Below are positions 1 through 9,345 of a stretch of DNA of 64,000 nucleotides, piece by piece (the first letter of the stretch is position 1; every line of letters begins with the position of its first letter). The notes under the pieces are model-generated. The model did no database searches and was not told where the DNA came from. It worked only from the letters and a program-made list of their open reading frames with translations. The translations under genes and the position numbers were made by a program. Origin of the DNA: Dinoroseobacter shibae DFL 12 = DSM 16493 (GTDB lineage: Bacteria; Pseudomonadota; Alphaproteobacteria; Rhodobacterales; Rhodobacteraceae); contig NC_009952.1 in assembly GCF_000018145.1 (NCBI RefSeq), forward strand, positions 1,054,001-1,118,000. Reading direction: 5' to 3'.

Positions 1-1025
1 GGCGTGCCCGGGCGGGCGGAGTATTTGAACGAATAGGCCTGACCGTAGCCCACGGCCTCGACCAGCGCCATGGTGTCGGCGAAGTCCTGATCGGTCTCGC
101 CGGGAAAGCCCACGATGAAATCCCCCGACAGCAGGATGTCGGGGCGTGCCGCGCGGATCCGCTCGATCAGGCGGATGTAGCTTTCGGCGGTATGCTTGCG
201 GTTCATCGCCTTGAGGATCCGGTCGGAGCCGGACTGCACCGGCAGGTGCAGGTAGGGCATGAGCTTGTCACACGCCCCATGGGCGGCGATCAGCGCGTCG
301 TCCATGTCGTTGGGGTGCGAGGTGGTGAACCGGATGCGTTCGAGCCCGTCGATCTCCGCCAGGTCCCAGATCAGCCCGGCAAGCCCGCGCGCGTGGCCGT
401 GATAGGCGTTGACGTTCTGGCCCAGCAGGGTGATCTCGCGCACGCCGCGTTCCACCAGATCGCGCGCCTCGGTCAGTACGCGGGCGGCCGGGCGGCTGAC
501 CTCGGCCCCGCGGGTATAGGGCACGACGCAGAAGGCGCAGAACTTGTCGCAGCCTTCCTGTACGGTCAGAAACGCGGTCGGCCCGCGTTTCGCCTTGGGC
601 CGGGCGGCGAGGTGGTCGAACTTGTCCTCTTCGGGGAAGTCCGTATCCAGCGCCTTGGCCCCGGTGGCGGCGCGCGCGGTCAACTCCGGCAGGCGGTGAT
701 AGGCCTGGGGGCCCACCACCAGGTCCACCAGCGGCTGGCGGCGCATGATCTCGGCCCCCTCGGCCTGGGCGACGCAGCCCGCGACGCCGATCTTCAGGTC
801 GGGCTTTTCGGCCTTCAGCGGCTTGAACCGGCCCAGTTCGGAATAGACCTTCTCGGCGGCCTTTTCGCGAATATGGCAGGTGTTGAGCAGGATCATGTCC
901 GCGTCTTCGGCGCGATCCGTCTGCACATAGCCCTCGCCGCCCATGGCCTCGGCCATGCGCTCGCTGTCGTAGACATTCATCTGACAGCCATAGGTCTTGA
1001 TGTAGAGCTTCTTGGGATCGGCCAT
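1..1025 (-). CDS. miaB: tRNA-2-methylthio-N6-dimethylallyladenosine synthase MiaB (3' end cut by window edge)
   Basis: MiaB is a radical-SAM methylthiotransferase that adds a methylthio group to i6A37 of tRNAs. The translated minus strand begins [17 protein letters not shown], the start typical of the family. The three N-terminal cluster cysteines are visible ([22 protein letters not shown]), as is the radical-SAM motif CDKFCAFC. About 341 codons lie in the window; the last residues read FKYSARPGT, the conserved segment before the TRAM domain, so roughly the last 100 residues are outside. The start at 1025 is the only ATG consistent with the family N-terminus. It is transcribed away from the gene at 1162, leaving a 136-base divergent promoter region. 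Confidence 0.97.
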   Translation of the reverse strand, partial: MADPKKLYIKTYGCQMNVYDSERMAEAMGGEGYVQTDRAEDADMILLNTCHIREKAAEKVYSELGRFKPLKAEKPDLKIGVAGCVAQAEGAEIMRRQPLVDLVVGPQAYHRLPELTARAATGAKALDTDFPEEDKFDHLAARPKAKRGPTAFLTVQEGCDKFCAFCVVPYTRGAEVSRPAARVLTEARDLVERGVREITLLGQNVNAYHGHARGLAGLIWDLAEIDGLERIRFTTSHPNDMDDALIAAHGACDKLMPYLHLPVQSGSDRILKAMNRKHTAESYIRLIERIRAARPDILLSGDFIVGFPGETDQDFADTMALVEAVGYGQAYSFKYSARPGT

Positions 1026-1161
1026 GGCGCGGGTCTCAGAGCATTAAGGAAGGGGTTACCGCGTCCGCATACACAAAGCCCGGGCCCCTTGCAATCATGG
1101 GGGCCGTTGCAGAGCGCGCGCGGATCGGGGAAGCTGGCGGTGCGGGAGCGAAAGGACGGGC

Positions 1162-2058
1162 ATGGAGCAGATCAGACCACCGCTGAATGCCGCAGGGGCG
1201 GCGCCGGATCTCGCGGGCTTTCTCGCCCGGGGGCGGGAGGTGCTGCGCGGCGGGCCGGTGGCGCTGATCTTCGCCGAGGACGGGGTGGAGCTGGCCTCGA
1301 CCCTCGCGCATCACCTGGCGCAGGGGTTCCGGGCGCTGGTGCTGTTCGCGCCCGATCACCTGGTGGTGCCGGAGGGGCTGGATGCGCGCATTCACCGGGT
1401 GCGCTGCGACCGGTTCGGGGCCGAGGACGTGGCCGCGACCGTGACGGCGGTGGCGCGGCGGGCGCCGGGGACGTGGTTCTATTACGGGTTCAACGCGGAG
1501 TACCTGTTCTATCCCTATTGCGAGACCCGCAGCGTGGGCGAAATGCTGGCGTTCCACACCGAAGAGCGGCGCGATGCGATGCTGACCTATGTGGTGGATC
1601 TCTATGCCGGGGATCTGGGCAAGGCGCCCTCGGGGGTGTGCCGGCAGAACTGCTACATGGATCGGTCGGGCTATTACGCGCTGGAGCGGATGGATGCGCG
1701 CGGTATCCGGGCGGAGCGGCAGTATGATTTCTACGGCGGGCTGCGCTGGCGGTTCGAGGAGCATGTGCCCGCCACGCGGCGCCGGATCGACCGGATCGCG
1801 CTGTTCCGGGCGCGGCCGGGGCTGACCCTGCGGGCGGATCACACGTTTTCGGACCCGGAATACAACACCGTGTCCTGCGCCTGGCATCACAACCTGACCG
1901 GGGCGGTGTGCTCGTTCCGGGCGGCCAAGGCGCTGAAGGCGAACCCGGGCAGCAGCCACCAGATCCCGACCTTCTGGTGGCAGAACTCGGTCTGGTTCGA
2001 ATGGAAGAGCACGCAGTTGCTGGGGCTGGGGTTGATCGAGCCGGGGCAGTGGTTCTGA
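1162..2058 (+). CDS. Conserved hypothetical protein, possibly glycosyltransferase-related
   Basis: A 298-residue protein with no signal peptide or membrane segment. I do not recognise a named family with certainty. The N-terminal third (VALIFAEDGVELASTLAHHL, then LVLFAPDHLVV) resembles the nucleotide-binding beta-alpha start of family 2-like glycosyltransferases. The C-terminal half is rich in Trp, Tyr and Cys (CAWHHNLTGAVCSF, FWWQNSVWFEW). Similar ORFs beside miaB in related bacteria are usually left as hypothetical or glycosyltransferase-like. The ATG at 1162 follows a GAAAGGA ribosome site (about 1149-1155). It stands alone, followed by a 451-base non-coding stretch. Function unassigned. 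Confidence 0.75.
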   Translation: MEQIRPPLNAAGAAPDLAGFLARGREVLRGGPVALIFAEDGVELASTLAHHLAQGFRALVLFAPDHLVVPEGLDARIHRVRCDRFGAEDVAATVTAVARRAPGTWFYYGFNAEYLFYPYCETRSVGEMLAFHTEERRDAMLTYVVDLYAGDLGKAPSGVCRQNCYMDRSGYYALERMDARGIRAERQYDFYGGLRWRFEEHVPATRRRIDRIALFRARPGLTLRADHTFSDPEYNTVSCAWHHNLTGAVCSFRAAKALKANPGSSHQIPTFWWQNSVWFEWKSTQLLGLGLIEPGQWF

Positions 2059-2061
2059 GAA

Positions 2062-2128
2062 GGCAGGCCGGGGAGGGGGCGCTGCCCCCGTCGCTGCGCG
2101 CCCCCCGGAGTATTTTTACACAAATGAA
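2062..2128 (+). repeat. Rhodobacteraceae-type intergenic repeat, copy A
   Basis: The copy reads GGGGGCGCTGCCCCC, then GCGCGCCCCCCGGAGTATTT, then an A-rich end with AAATGAA. The first part is a small hairpin (GGGGGC/GCCCCC). The CCCCGGAGTATTT core followed by an ATGAA end is a common non-coding repeat in this bacterial family, from general knowledge. The inverted partner is at 2399-2469. Confidence 0.7.
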
Positions 2129-2398
2129 GGAGGGGCGGCGGGCGTGTGACGCGCTTCGAGCGGCATTCGTAGGGGTCTTGGGACACCATTCTGCCGGTCC
2201 CCGACCCGCATGCGCAAGGTCGGCCGGTTAACCTTAACGGGGCTTTCGTTGCCGCGGGGCGGTGCGCGTGAGGCGGGGTGATATCGGGGCGGCGCCATGC
2301 CTGCGCCCCCGAGGTTGGATCGTTAACCTTGACGCGCCGTTTGGCGAGCGCGCGCCTCTGGGGGATCTGGCGTGACCTCGCCCGAGGCGTCTGTCTGA

Positions 2399-2469
2399 TT
2401 TCATCTGTGCGAAAACACTCCGGGGGGCGCGCATCGCGCGCGGGGGCAGCGCCCCCTCCGGCCTCTGCC
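2399..2469 (-). repeat. Rhodobacteraceae-type intergenic repeat, copy B (inverted)
   Basis: The reverse complement matches copy A nearly end to end: GGGGGCGCTGCCCCC, then GCGCGCCCCCCGGAGTGTTT, then CAGATGAAA. There are a handful of substitutions and small gaps. The pair could fold over the 270 bases between them. Confidence 0.7.
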
Positions 2470-2509
2470 CCCTTGACCCACGAGCCGGGCTTTGTCATCC
2501 CCCGGCGCC

Positions 2510-3241
2510 ATGAGCGATGATGCGTCCCACCCCCCCAAGACCGCCCCCTCCGGCGCGCCCTGGCGCAATTTCTATGGCCGCCGCAAGGGCAAGGGCCTGC
2601 GCCCGTCCCAGGAGGCCTACCTGGAGGAGGACCTTGCCGCGCTCTCCCCGGGTCCTGTGTCCTGGGAGGCGAACCCGGAGCGTCGCCCGCTCGATCTGGC
2701 CAGCCGGTTCGGGGATCGCGAGATCTGGCTCGAGATCGGCTTCGGCGGGGGCGAGCACATGGTGCACCAGGCCGCGACCTATCCGGAGATCGGGATCATC
2801 GGGGCCGAACCCTATATCAACGGGGTCGCGATGCTTCTGGGCAAGATCCGGGCGGCGGGGGTCGAGAACCTCGCCGTGCATCCGGGCGATGCGCGGGATC
2901 TCTTCGATGTGCTGGCCCCGGGCAGTGTCGCCAAGGCCTTCCTGCTCTATCCCGATCCCTGGCCGAAGAAACGCCACCATCGCCGCCGCTTCGTCACCCC
3001 CGAGCATCTGGAGCCCCTGGCGCGGGTGCTGCGGCCGGGCGCGGAGTTTCGCATCGCCACGGACATTCCCGACTATGTCCGGCAGGCCCTGGAGGAAGTG
3101 CCGCGCGCGGGCTTCGACTGGCTGGCCGAGGGGCCGGAGGATTGGCGGCGGCCCTGGGGCGACTGGATCTCCACCCGCTACGAGCAGAAGGCGCTGCGCG
3201 AGGGGCGCACGCCCCATTACCTGACCTTTCGCCGCCGCTGA
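2510..3241 (+). CDS. trmB: tRNA (guanine-N7-)-methyltransferase TrmB
   Basis: TrmB makes m7G46 in the tRNA variable loop using S-adenosylmethionine. The 243-residue protein carries the SAM-binding motif [11 protein letters not shown] and the family signature [15 protein letters not shown], with a C-terminal TRYEQKA segment close to the usual SRYE..A. I chose the ATG at 2510; a longer frame would begin at a TTG at 2492 with no better ribosome site. It is followed 112 bases later by aroA on the same strand. Confidence 0.95.
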   Translation: MSDDASHPPKTAPSGAPWRNFYGRRKGKGLRPSQEAYLEEDLAALSPGPVSWEANPERRPLDLASRFGDREIWLEIGFGGGEHMVHQAATYPEIGIIGAEPYINGVAMLLGKIRAAGVENLAVHPGDARDLFDVLAPGSVAKAFLLYPDPWPKKRHHRRRFVTPEHLEPLARVLRPGAEFRIATDIPDYVRQALEEVPRAGFDWLAEGPEDWRRPWGDWISTRYEQKALREGRTPHYLTFRRR

Positions 3242-3353
3242 GACGGGCGCGGCCCCGCCCGCACCGGGCCGCGCGGGCGGAAAATCGCCATGGACCCGCT
3301 GGCGGGCTTGGTCTACTCCTCGCCCACGTTTGAAGACCCCTGCAGGAGAGCCC

Positions 3354-4706
3354 ATGTCCGCCCACGGTGACCCGATCCCCATGACCGCCCATCCGTCCGG
3401 ACCGCTCAGCGGCACAGCGCAGGTGCCCGGGGACAAGTCGATCTCGCACCGGTCGCTGATCCTCGGCGCGCTCGCGGTGGGGGAGACGAAGGTCACCGGG
3501 CTGCTCGAAGGGCAGGACGTGCTGGACACCGCGCGGGCGATGCAGGCGTTCGGGGCGGAGGTGATCCAGCACGCGCCGGGGGCCTGGTCGGTGCATGGGG
3601 TCGGCACCGGCGGGTTTGCCGAGCCCGAGGATGTGATCGATTGCGGCAATTCGGGCACCGGCGTGCGGCTGATCATGGGGGCCATGGCCACGACGCCGAT
3701 CACCGCGACCTTCACCGGCGATGCGAGCTTGCGCAGCCGTCCCATGGGCCGGATCACCGACCCGCTGGCGGGGTTCGGGACCACCGCCGTGGGCCGCCGG
3801 GGCGGGCGCTTGCCCATGACGCTGACCGGGGCCGCGGACCCGGTGCCGGTGCGCTACACCGTGCCGGTGCCGTCGGCGCAGGTGAAATCCGCCGTCCTGC
3901 TGGCGGGGCTGAACGCGCCGGGGCAGACCGTGGTGATCGAGGCCGAGGCGACGCGGGACCATTCGGAGCGGATGCTGCGCGGCTTTGGCGCCGAAATCAG
4001 CGTCGAGAGCGCGCCCGAGGGCAATGTCATCACCCTGACCGGCCAGCCGGAGCTGCGCCCCCAGACCATCGTGGTGCCGCGCGATCCCTCTTCGGCCGCC
4101 TTCCCGGTGGCGGTGGGGCTGATCGTGCCCGGCTCCGACGTGCTGGTGCCGGGTATCGGGCTGAACCCGACCCGCGCGGGGCTCTATACCACCTTGCAGG
4201 AGATGGGCGCCGAGCTGAGCTTCGAGAATATGCGCGAGGAGGGCGGCGAGCCCGTCGCGGACCTGCGCGCGCGCTTTAGCGACGCCATGCAAGGCATTGA
4301 AGTGCCACCTGAACGCGCGCCTTCCATGATCGACGAATACCCGATCCTGAGCGTGATCGCCGCCTATGCCACCGGGCGCACGGTGATGCGCGGCGTCAAG
4401 GAGCTGCGCGTCAAGGAGAGCGACCGGATCGACGCCATGGCGCGCGGGCTGGAGGCCTGCGGTGTGCGGGTGGAGGAGGACGAGGATACCCTGATCGTGC
4501 ACGGGATGGGGCCGGGGGGTGTGCCGGGGGGGGCCACCTGCGCCAGCCATCTCGACCACCGGATCGCCATGAGTTTCCTGTGCTGCGGGCTGGCCGCGCA
4601 GACCCCCGTCTCGGTCGACGATGGCGGCCCGATCGCCACCAGCTTCCCGATCTTCGAGCCGCTGATGACCGCGCTGGGCGCGACCCTCACCCGCGACAGT
4701 ACCTGA
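3354..4706 (+). CDS. aroA: 3-phosphoshikimate 1-carboxyvinyltransferase (EPSP synthase)
   Basis: AroA condenses shikimate-3-phosphate with phosphoenolpyruvate in aromatic amino-acid synthesis. The 450-residue protein has the substrate loop GDKSISHRS, the segment [13 protein letters not shown], and LRVKESDRI. The overall pattern (STFxGDASLxxRPMGR, [20 protein letters not shown]) is of the class II type. The PEP-site segment reads GNSGTGVR, with Gly where the insensitive class II enzymes have Ala. GGAGAG at 3345-3350 supports the ATG at 3354 over a TTG at 3330. It is followed 17 bases later by cmk, a common alphaproteobacterial pair. Confidence 0.96.
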
Positions 4707-4723
4707 CCCGAACGGAGCCGCCG

Positions 4724-5362
4724 ATGAATTTCGCCATTGCGATCGACGGGCCCGCCGCGGCGGGCAAGGGGACCATCGGGCGGGCCATGGCGGCGCATTT
4801 CGGCTTTCCGCATATGGACACCGGGCTGCTTTACCGTGCGGTGGGGCGGCGGGTGCTGTCGGGCATGCCGGCGTTGGAGGCGGCGCGCGCGCTGACACCC
4901 GAGGACCTGCAGGCGGACGGTCTGCGCACGGCGGAGGTGGGGCAGGCGGCCTCCCAAGTCGCGGCCCTGCCGCAGGTGCGCGCGGCGCTGCTGGATTTCC
5001 AGCGCGCCTTTGCCCAACGGGCGGGGGGCGCGATCCTCGATGGCCGCGATATCGGCACGGTGATCTGCCCGGATGCGGCGGTGAAGCTTTTCGTGACCGC
5101 CTCGGACGATGTGCGCGCGCAGCGCCGCCATGCGGAGCTGATCTCCAAGGGCGCCGATCTGACCCTCGAGGCGGTTCTGGCCGACCTGCAGGCGCGCGAC
5201 GCCCGTGACATGCAGCGCGCCGATGCGCCCTTGAAACCCGCCGAGGATGCCATGGTACTCGATACTTCGCGGCTTTCCATTGACGAGGCGGTGGAAAAGG
5301 CCATTGCACTGGCGACTGCGCGCATGGCGGCCCGGGAATTCTCCCCAATTCGTCCGAATTAA
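4724..5362 (+). CDS. cmk: Cytidylate kinase
   Basis: Cmk phosphorylates CMP and dCMP with ATP. The 212-residue protein starts [17 protein letters not shown], which contains the P-loop GPAAAGKGT. It keeps [14 protein letters not shown], the [12 protein letters not shown] segment and the late RDxRDxxR-like stretch ([15 protein letters not shown]). CGGAG at 4712-4716 serves as ribosome site. It forms an operon with aroA upstream. A weak hairpin (ATTCGCC 5394-5400 with GGCGAAT 5407-5413) lies after the stop. Confidence 0.95.
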
Positions 5363-5483
5363 GCAGCCCTTTCCCAATGGCCCATAAGCTGCAATTCGCC
5401 CAACTCGGCGAATGCCTCTTGCGTTGGGTCAATTTTTCGGCAAATCAGTCGCCCGAGGGAACATAACAAAGAAAGTGAAGGAT

Positions 5484-5801
5484 ATGGGGATCGACCTGTC
5501 AAATATGTCGATGGAAGACCTGACGGCCCTTGAGAAAGATATTGCCAAAGCGAAGGCCACGCTGGAGAAGAAGCGCATCGCCGAAGCCCGCAAGGCAATG
5601 GAAATGGCCGCCAAGGAGTACGGCATGACGGTGGAGGACGTGCTGTCCTCCGGGCCAGATCGCAAGTCCGGCCAGAAGGGGGTCGCGAAATACGCCAACC
5701 CCGCCAACCCGGATCAGACCTGGACCGGCCGCGGGCGTCAGCCCACATGGTATCGCGAGGCCATCGCGGCGGGCACGGACCCCGCCAGCATGGAAATCTG
5801 A
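5484..5801 (+). CDS. H-NS family nucleoid protein (HvrA-like)
   Basis: A 105-residue nucleoid-associated regulator. The N-terminal half (MSMEDLTALEKDIAKAKATL and on) is a charged coiled coil for dimerisation. The C-terminal half ends in the H-NS DNA-binding core KYANPANPDQTWTGRGRQP, whose TWTGRGR motif inserts into AT-rich minor grooves. In Rhodobacter, HvrA-type members modulate photosynthesis and nitrogen genes; the target here is unknown. The ATG at 5484 is chosen because family members begin just before the coiled coil. A longer frame from 5412 lacks family similarity. The upstream 120 bases are unusually AT-rich for this window, suggesting autoregulation. Confidence 0.88.
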   Translation: MGIDLSNMSMEDLTALEKDIAKAKATLEKKRIAEARKAMEMAAKEYGMTVEDVLSSGPDRKSGQKGVAKYANPANPDQTWTGRGRQPTWYREAIAAGTDPASMEI

Positions 5802-5813
5802 CCGCGCACGCAG

Positions 5814-5830
5814 CCCCGCCCTTGGCGGGG
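5814..5830 (+). terminator. Short GC hairpin after the H-NS-like gene
   Basis: CCCCGCC (5814-5820) pairs with GGCGGGG (5824-5830) around a 3-base loop. No T-run follows, so intrinsic termination is weakly supported. Confidence 0.4.
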
Positions 5831-6023
5831 TTGCGCCCCATGGCCCTTGCGCGTATAGACGCGCCCATCGAGCACGCGACGCAAGATCGCAAGGCAAGAC
5901 TGCAGGGTCCGGCAAAAGCCGCGGCCCTGATTGCTTTGGGAGATCGCGACGCACCCGACACCAAAGACCCGTGGAAACAACCACGCGGCCCGTATAAACA
6001 CGACAAAGGAAACACGAGACCAC

Positions 6024-7700
6024 ATGGCTCAAAGCGCAACCATGGAGGAATTCGAAGCCCTCCTGCAAGAAAGCTTCGAAATCGACACGCCCACCGAAGG
6101 GTCTGTCGTCAAAGGCAAGGTCATCGCAATCGAAGCGGGACAGGCCATTATCGATGTCGGCTACAAGATGGAAGGCCGCGTCGAACTCAAGGAATTCGCA
6201 AACCCCGGCGAAGCGCCCGAAATCGAAGTGGGTGACGAGGTCGAGGTGTTTCTCGACCGGGTCGAGAATGCCCGTGGCGAAGCGGTCATTTCCCGCGACA
6301 AGGCTCGCCGCGAGGAAGCCTGGGATCGCCTGGAGAAAGCCTACGAGGACGATGCCCGCGTCGAGGGCGCGATCTTCGGTCGGGTCAAGGGCGGCTTCAC
6401 GGTCGATCTCGGCGGTGCCGTGGCGTTCCTGCCCGGCTCCCAGGTCGATGTGCGCCCGGTGCGCGACGCAGGCCCGCTCATGGGTCTCAAGCAGCCGTTC
6501 CAGATCCTCAAGATGGACCGCCGCCGGGGCAATATCGTGGTGTCGCGTCGTGCGATCCTCGAAGAGTCCCGCGCCGAGCAGCGCGCCGAGGTTATCGGCA
6601 AGCTGAACGAAGGCGACGCGGTGGACGGCGTGGTCGAGAACATCACCGAATACGGCGCGTTCGTCGATCTCGGCGGTGTGGACGGGCTGCTGCACGTCAC
6701 CGACATGGCCTGGCGCCGGGTCAACCACCCCTCCGAGATCCTGGCGATCGGCGAGACCGTCAAGGTCCAGGTCATCAAGATCAACAAGGAAACCCACCGC
6801 ATCAGCCTCGGCATGAAGCAGCTGCAGGACGATCCGTGGAACCTGGTCGAGGGCAAGTACCCGCTGGACAGCGTCCACACCGGCCGCGTCACCAACATCA
6901 CCGATTACGGCGCCTTCGTGGAGCTGGAGCCGGGGGTCGAGGGGCTCGTGCACGTCTCGGAAATGTCCTGGACCAAGAAGAACGTCCATCCGGGCAAGAT
7001 CGTCTCCACCAGCCAGGAGGTCGAGGTCATGGTGCTCGAGATCGACACGGTCAAGCGCCGCGTCTCGCTCGGGCTCAAGCAGACCATGCGCAACCCGTGG
7101 GAGGTTTTTGCCGAAACCCACCCCGAGGGCACAGAGGTCGAGGGCGAGGTCAAGAACATCACCGAATTCGGTCTGTTCATCGGTCTCGAGAACGACATCG
7201 ACGGCATGGTTCACCTCAGCGATCTCAGCTGGGATCAGCGCGGCGAGGAAGCCATCCAGAACTACCGCAAGGGCGATGTCGTCCAGGCGGTCGTGTCGGA
7301 AGTGGATGTCGAGAAAGAGCGGATCTCGCTGTCGGTCAAGGCGCTTGGCGGTGACAAGTTCGCCGAGGCCGTGGGCGGCGTGAAGCGCGGCTCGATCATC
7401 ACCGTGGAAGTGACTGCCATCGAAGACGGCGGGATCGAGGTGGAATACGAAGGCATGAAGTCCTTCATCCGCCGCTCGGACCTGAGCCGCGACCGGGCCG
7501 AACAGCGCCCCGAGCGGTTCGGCGTGGGCGACAAGGTCGATGTGCGCGTGACCAACGTGGACAACAAGACCCGTCGTCTCGGCCTGTCGATCAAGGCCCG
7601 CGAGATCGCCGAAGAGAAGGAAGCCGTGGAACAGTACGGCTCCTCCGACAGCGGCGCGTCCCTCGGCGACATCCTCGGCGCGGCGCTCAAGAAAGACTGA
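6024..7700 (+). CDS. rpsA: 30S ribosomal protein S1
   Basis: S1 binds mRNA on the 30S subunit and helps start translation on structured or leaderless messages. The 558-residue protein begins MAQSATMEEFEALLQESF and contains six S1/OB-fold repeats. Repeats 3-6 carry the recurrent NITEYGAFVDLGGVDGLLHV-type sequence (for example ITDYGAFVELEPGVEGLVHV and ITEFGLFIGLENDIDGMVHL). It ends SLGDILGAALKKD, typical of alphaproteobacterial S1. The ATG at 6024 fits the family start. A strong terminator follows at 7721-7749. Confidence 0.97.
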   Translation: MAQSATMEEFEALLQESFEIDTPTEGSVVKGKVIAIEAGQAIIDVGYKMEGRVELKEFANPGEAPEIEVGDEVEVFLDRVENARGEAVISRDKARREEAWDRLEKAYEDDARVEGAIFGRVKGGFTVDLGGAVAFLPGSQVDVRPVRDAGPLMGLKQPFQILKMDRRRGNIVVSRRAILEESRAEQRAEVIGKLNEGDAVDGVVENITEYGAFVDLGGVDGLLHVTDMAWRRVNHPSEILAIGETVKVQVIKINKETHRISLGMKQLQDDPWNLVEGKYPLDSVHTGRVTNITDYGAFVELEPGVEGLVHVSEMSWTKKNVHPGKIVSTSQEVEVMVLEIDTVKRRVSLGLKQTMRNPWEVFAETHPEGTEVEGEVKNITEFGLFIGLENDIDGMVHLSDLSWDQRGEEAIQNYRKGDVVQAVVSEVDVEKERISLSVKALGGDKFAEAVGGVKRGSIITVEVTAIEDGGIEVEYEGMKSFIRRSDLSRDRAEQRPERFGVGDKVDVRVTNVDNKTRRLGLSIKAREIAEEKEAVEQYGSSDSGASLGDILGAALKKD

Positions 7701-7720
7701 GCCAGCTCACACGAACACGG

Positions 7721-7749
7721 AAAAGCCCCGCCATCGCGCGGGGCTTTTT
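7721..7749 (+). terminator. Rho-independent terminator of rpsA
   Basis: AAAAGCCCCGC pairs with GCGGGGCTTTT around a 6-base loop, and the 3' arm ends in five T. This is the best intrinsic terminator in the window. It also lies at the end of the convergent gene 7749-8312 and may work both ways. Confidence 0.9.
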
Positions 7750-8312
7750 CATGGCGGGTCATGGGGTGCAGGGGCGTCCTCCTCCTCATCCCAGTAAACC
7801 TCCGCGACGAGCCTCGTCGCGATCCAGATCAGCCCGAACAGGGCCGGATCCGACAGCACGTTGAAGACCACCCAGTGATCCGTGCTCAGGGCGCGCCGCG
7901 CGATCTCGTTCGCCCCGGCGGCGAGCAGGGCGAGGCAGACCCACGCACCATGCAGCACCGGCCAGCCCCGCGGCACGAGCCGAAGCTTGTAGTCGAGCGT
8001 GCGCTGCAACAGGCTCGGCCGCGCGCAGGCCCCGACAGCCAGGATCGCCGCGAAGGCCAGCGCGCCCACCGTCGGCCGCAGCATCACGAAAGTTTCGTCC
8101 CCAAGCACCAGGCCCGCGCCCGTCAGGACCAGGATCAGCACGAAGGTCGCCACGGCGAGCCAGGGCACGGCGCGGTCCCATCGCCAACGCAGACCGACCG
8201 CGAGGGCCGTGGCCACGACCGACAGCCCGGCGGCCCAGAACAGGCCGCCATAGACGTGGCCCGCCAGAAACGCGAGCCCCGGCAGCAGTTCGAGAAACAG
8301 ACGACGATCCAT
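7749..8312 (-). CDS. YciB/septation protein A-like inner-membrane protein
   Basis: A 187-residue multi-pass membrane protein with about five hydrophobic segments. The C-terminal part (LDYKLRLVPRGWPVLHGAWVCLALLA, then NEIARRALSTDHWVVFNV) follows the YciB/IspZ pattern of a Trp-rich segment, Asn-Glu, and W-V-F. YciB proteins are linked to cell-envelope synthesis and septation. Similarity is by pattern, so the family call is moderate. The ATG at 8312 starts right before the first membrane segment (FLELLPGLAFLAGHV). The gene sits on the opposite strand between rpsA and ihfB, which are usually neighbours, and so interrupts that order. Confidence 0.65.
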   Translation of the reverse strand: MDRRLFLELLPGLAFLAGHVYGGLFWAAGLSVVATALAVGLRWRWDRAVPWLAVATFVLILVLTGAGLVLGDETFVMLRPTVGALAFAAILAVGACARPSLLQRTLDYKLRLVPRGWPVLHGAWVCLALLAAGANEIARRALSTDHWVVFNVLSDPALFGLIWIATRLVAEVYWDEEEDAPAPHDPP

Positions 8313-8675
8313 GCCGCAAAGGTGGTGCGCATGGCTCCTCTGGGCAAGTTGCCGCCCAAGGGGCGGGGGCCGTGCCGCGGGCGCGATCCTTTGGACCGGA
8401 GGCGGCGCGCGAGCGGGGTCGCCGGTTGGCCTCAAGCCGCCTGCGGGGCGCAAACCCTTGCGAATCGGTGACCTTTGCGGAACGCGGCCCGCGCCCGCGC
8501 CCATGCCACCGGTGCTGCCACATTTGGCGGCGCCCGCGCTAAAGCGAGGGAATTGCGCTTCTTTCTCCGGCGCCAAACCGTCATTAGTCTTTTTCACATC
8601 GCCGCTTTGCCGCTATAGTCGACCGGCAATCACGGGGAGAGGGTGCCCCGAACGAAGCTGAGGGAGGGTGCATAC
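8313..8675. other. 363-base intergenic region upstream of ihfB
   Basis: No gene seen. It separates the divergent YciB-like gene and ihfB. The last 100 bases are more AT-rich and contain a candidate ihfB promoter (8591-8619). Confidence 0.6.
8591..8619 (+). promoter_or_regulatory. Candidate promoter of ihfB
   Basis: TTTTCA (8591-8596) and TATAGT (8614-8619) are separated by 17 bases, 57 bases ahead of the ihfB start. The -10 element is good and the -35 weak. Confidence 0.45.
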
Positions 8676-8963
8676 ATGATCCGGTCGGAACTCATCCAGA
8701 TCGTGGCGGACGAGAACCCGCATCTGTACCAGAGAGATGTCGAGCGGATCGTGAACACGGTGTTCGAAGAGATCATCGAGGCCATGTCGAACGGCGACCG
8801 GGTCGAGTTGCGCGGCTTCGGCGCCTTCTCCGTCAAGCACCGCGATGCCCGCACCGGGCGCAACCCGCGCACGGGCGAGGCGGTTGCGGTCGAGGCGAAA
8901 TCAGTGCCCTTTTTCAAGACCGGAAAGCTGCTCCGGGATCGGCTGAACGGAAAGGAAGACTAA
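8676..8963 (+). CDS. ihfB: Integration host factor subunit beta
   Basis: IHF-beta pairs with IHF-alpha to bend DNA at specific sites in transcription, replication and recombination. The 95-residue protein starts [20 protein letters not shown]. It contains the DNA-binding arm with GRNPRTGE, where the Pro intercalates into DNA, followed by [23 protein letters not shown] at about 8661-8668 supports the ATG. The next gene starts 4 bases after the stop, so the two are co-transcribed. Confidence 0.96.
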
Positions 8964-8967
8964 CCCC

Positions 8968-9333
8968 ATGCGCCTGATCAAATACGCGTTTCTCGCAATC
9001 CTCGGGATCTGCCTTCTGACCATTGCCTTCGCCAATCGTGACATCGTCACGCTGACCCTGTTGCCGGCGAACATGGCGGCCTTTGCCGGGGTGAACTTCT
9101 CGGTGCAGGTGCCGCTCTATTTCGTGGCCTTCGGCGGGATCGCGGCGGGGCTGCTGATCGGGTTCTTCTGGGAGTGGCTGCGCGAGACCAAGCACCGCAA
9201 CGAGGCCTCCCGCCAGCGCACCGAGGCCCGGCGCCTGAAGCGCGAGGTCGAGCTGATGAAGAGCCGCAAGGCGGTCGAGGACGGCAAGGACGAGATCCTG
9301 ACCCTACTCGAAGACCAGGCCAGCGCGCGCTGA
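8968..9333 (+). CDS. LapA-domain (DUF1049) inner-membrane protein
   Basis: A 121-residue protein of the lipopolysaccharide-assembly LapA domain type. Two membrane segments lie at about residues 5-22 (YAFLAILGICLLTIAFAN) and 45-67 (VPLYFVAFGGIAAGLLIGFFWEW). A basic coiled-coil tail follows in the cytoplasm (RQRTEARRLKREVELMKSRK). In E. coli LapA/LapB tune LPS synthesis; here only the LapA-like domain is present. The position directly after ihfB and before trpF is common in this family. Confidence 0.8.
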   Translation: MRLIKYAFLAILGICLLTIAFANRDIVTLTLLPANMAAFAGVNFSVQVPLYFVAFGGIAAGLLIGFFWEWLRETKHRNEASRQRTEARRLKREVELMKSRKAVEDGKDEILTLLEDQASAR

Positions 9334-9345
9334 GCCCCGCACCCC

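Larger units (their letters stand above)
2059..2509. other. 451-base intergenic region with inverted family-type repeats
   Basis: No convincing gene is seen. The stretch holds two inverted copies of a GC-rich intergenic repeat (2062-2128 and 2399-2469, listed separately). Between them are two direct copies of GTTAACCTTRACG, at 2227-2239 and 2322-2334. Several open frames cross it on both strands but none has family character or a good ribosome site. It presumably contains the trmB promoter. Confidence 0.6.

Noticed and set aside
1-30. CGGAGTATTTGAAC near the left edge, resembling the intergenic repeat core
   Set aside because: It is the coding sequence for the conserved MiaB segment FKYSARPG, so the match is chance.
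192-1727. 511-residue plus-strand frame over miaB and the next gene
   Set aside because: It reads across miaB in the wrong strand; the MiaB radical-SAM motifs on the minus strand are decisive.
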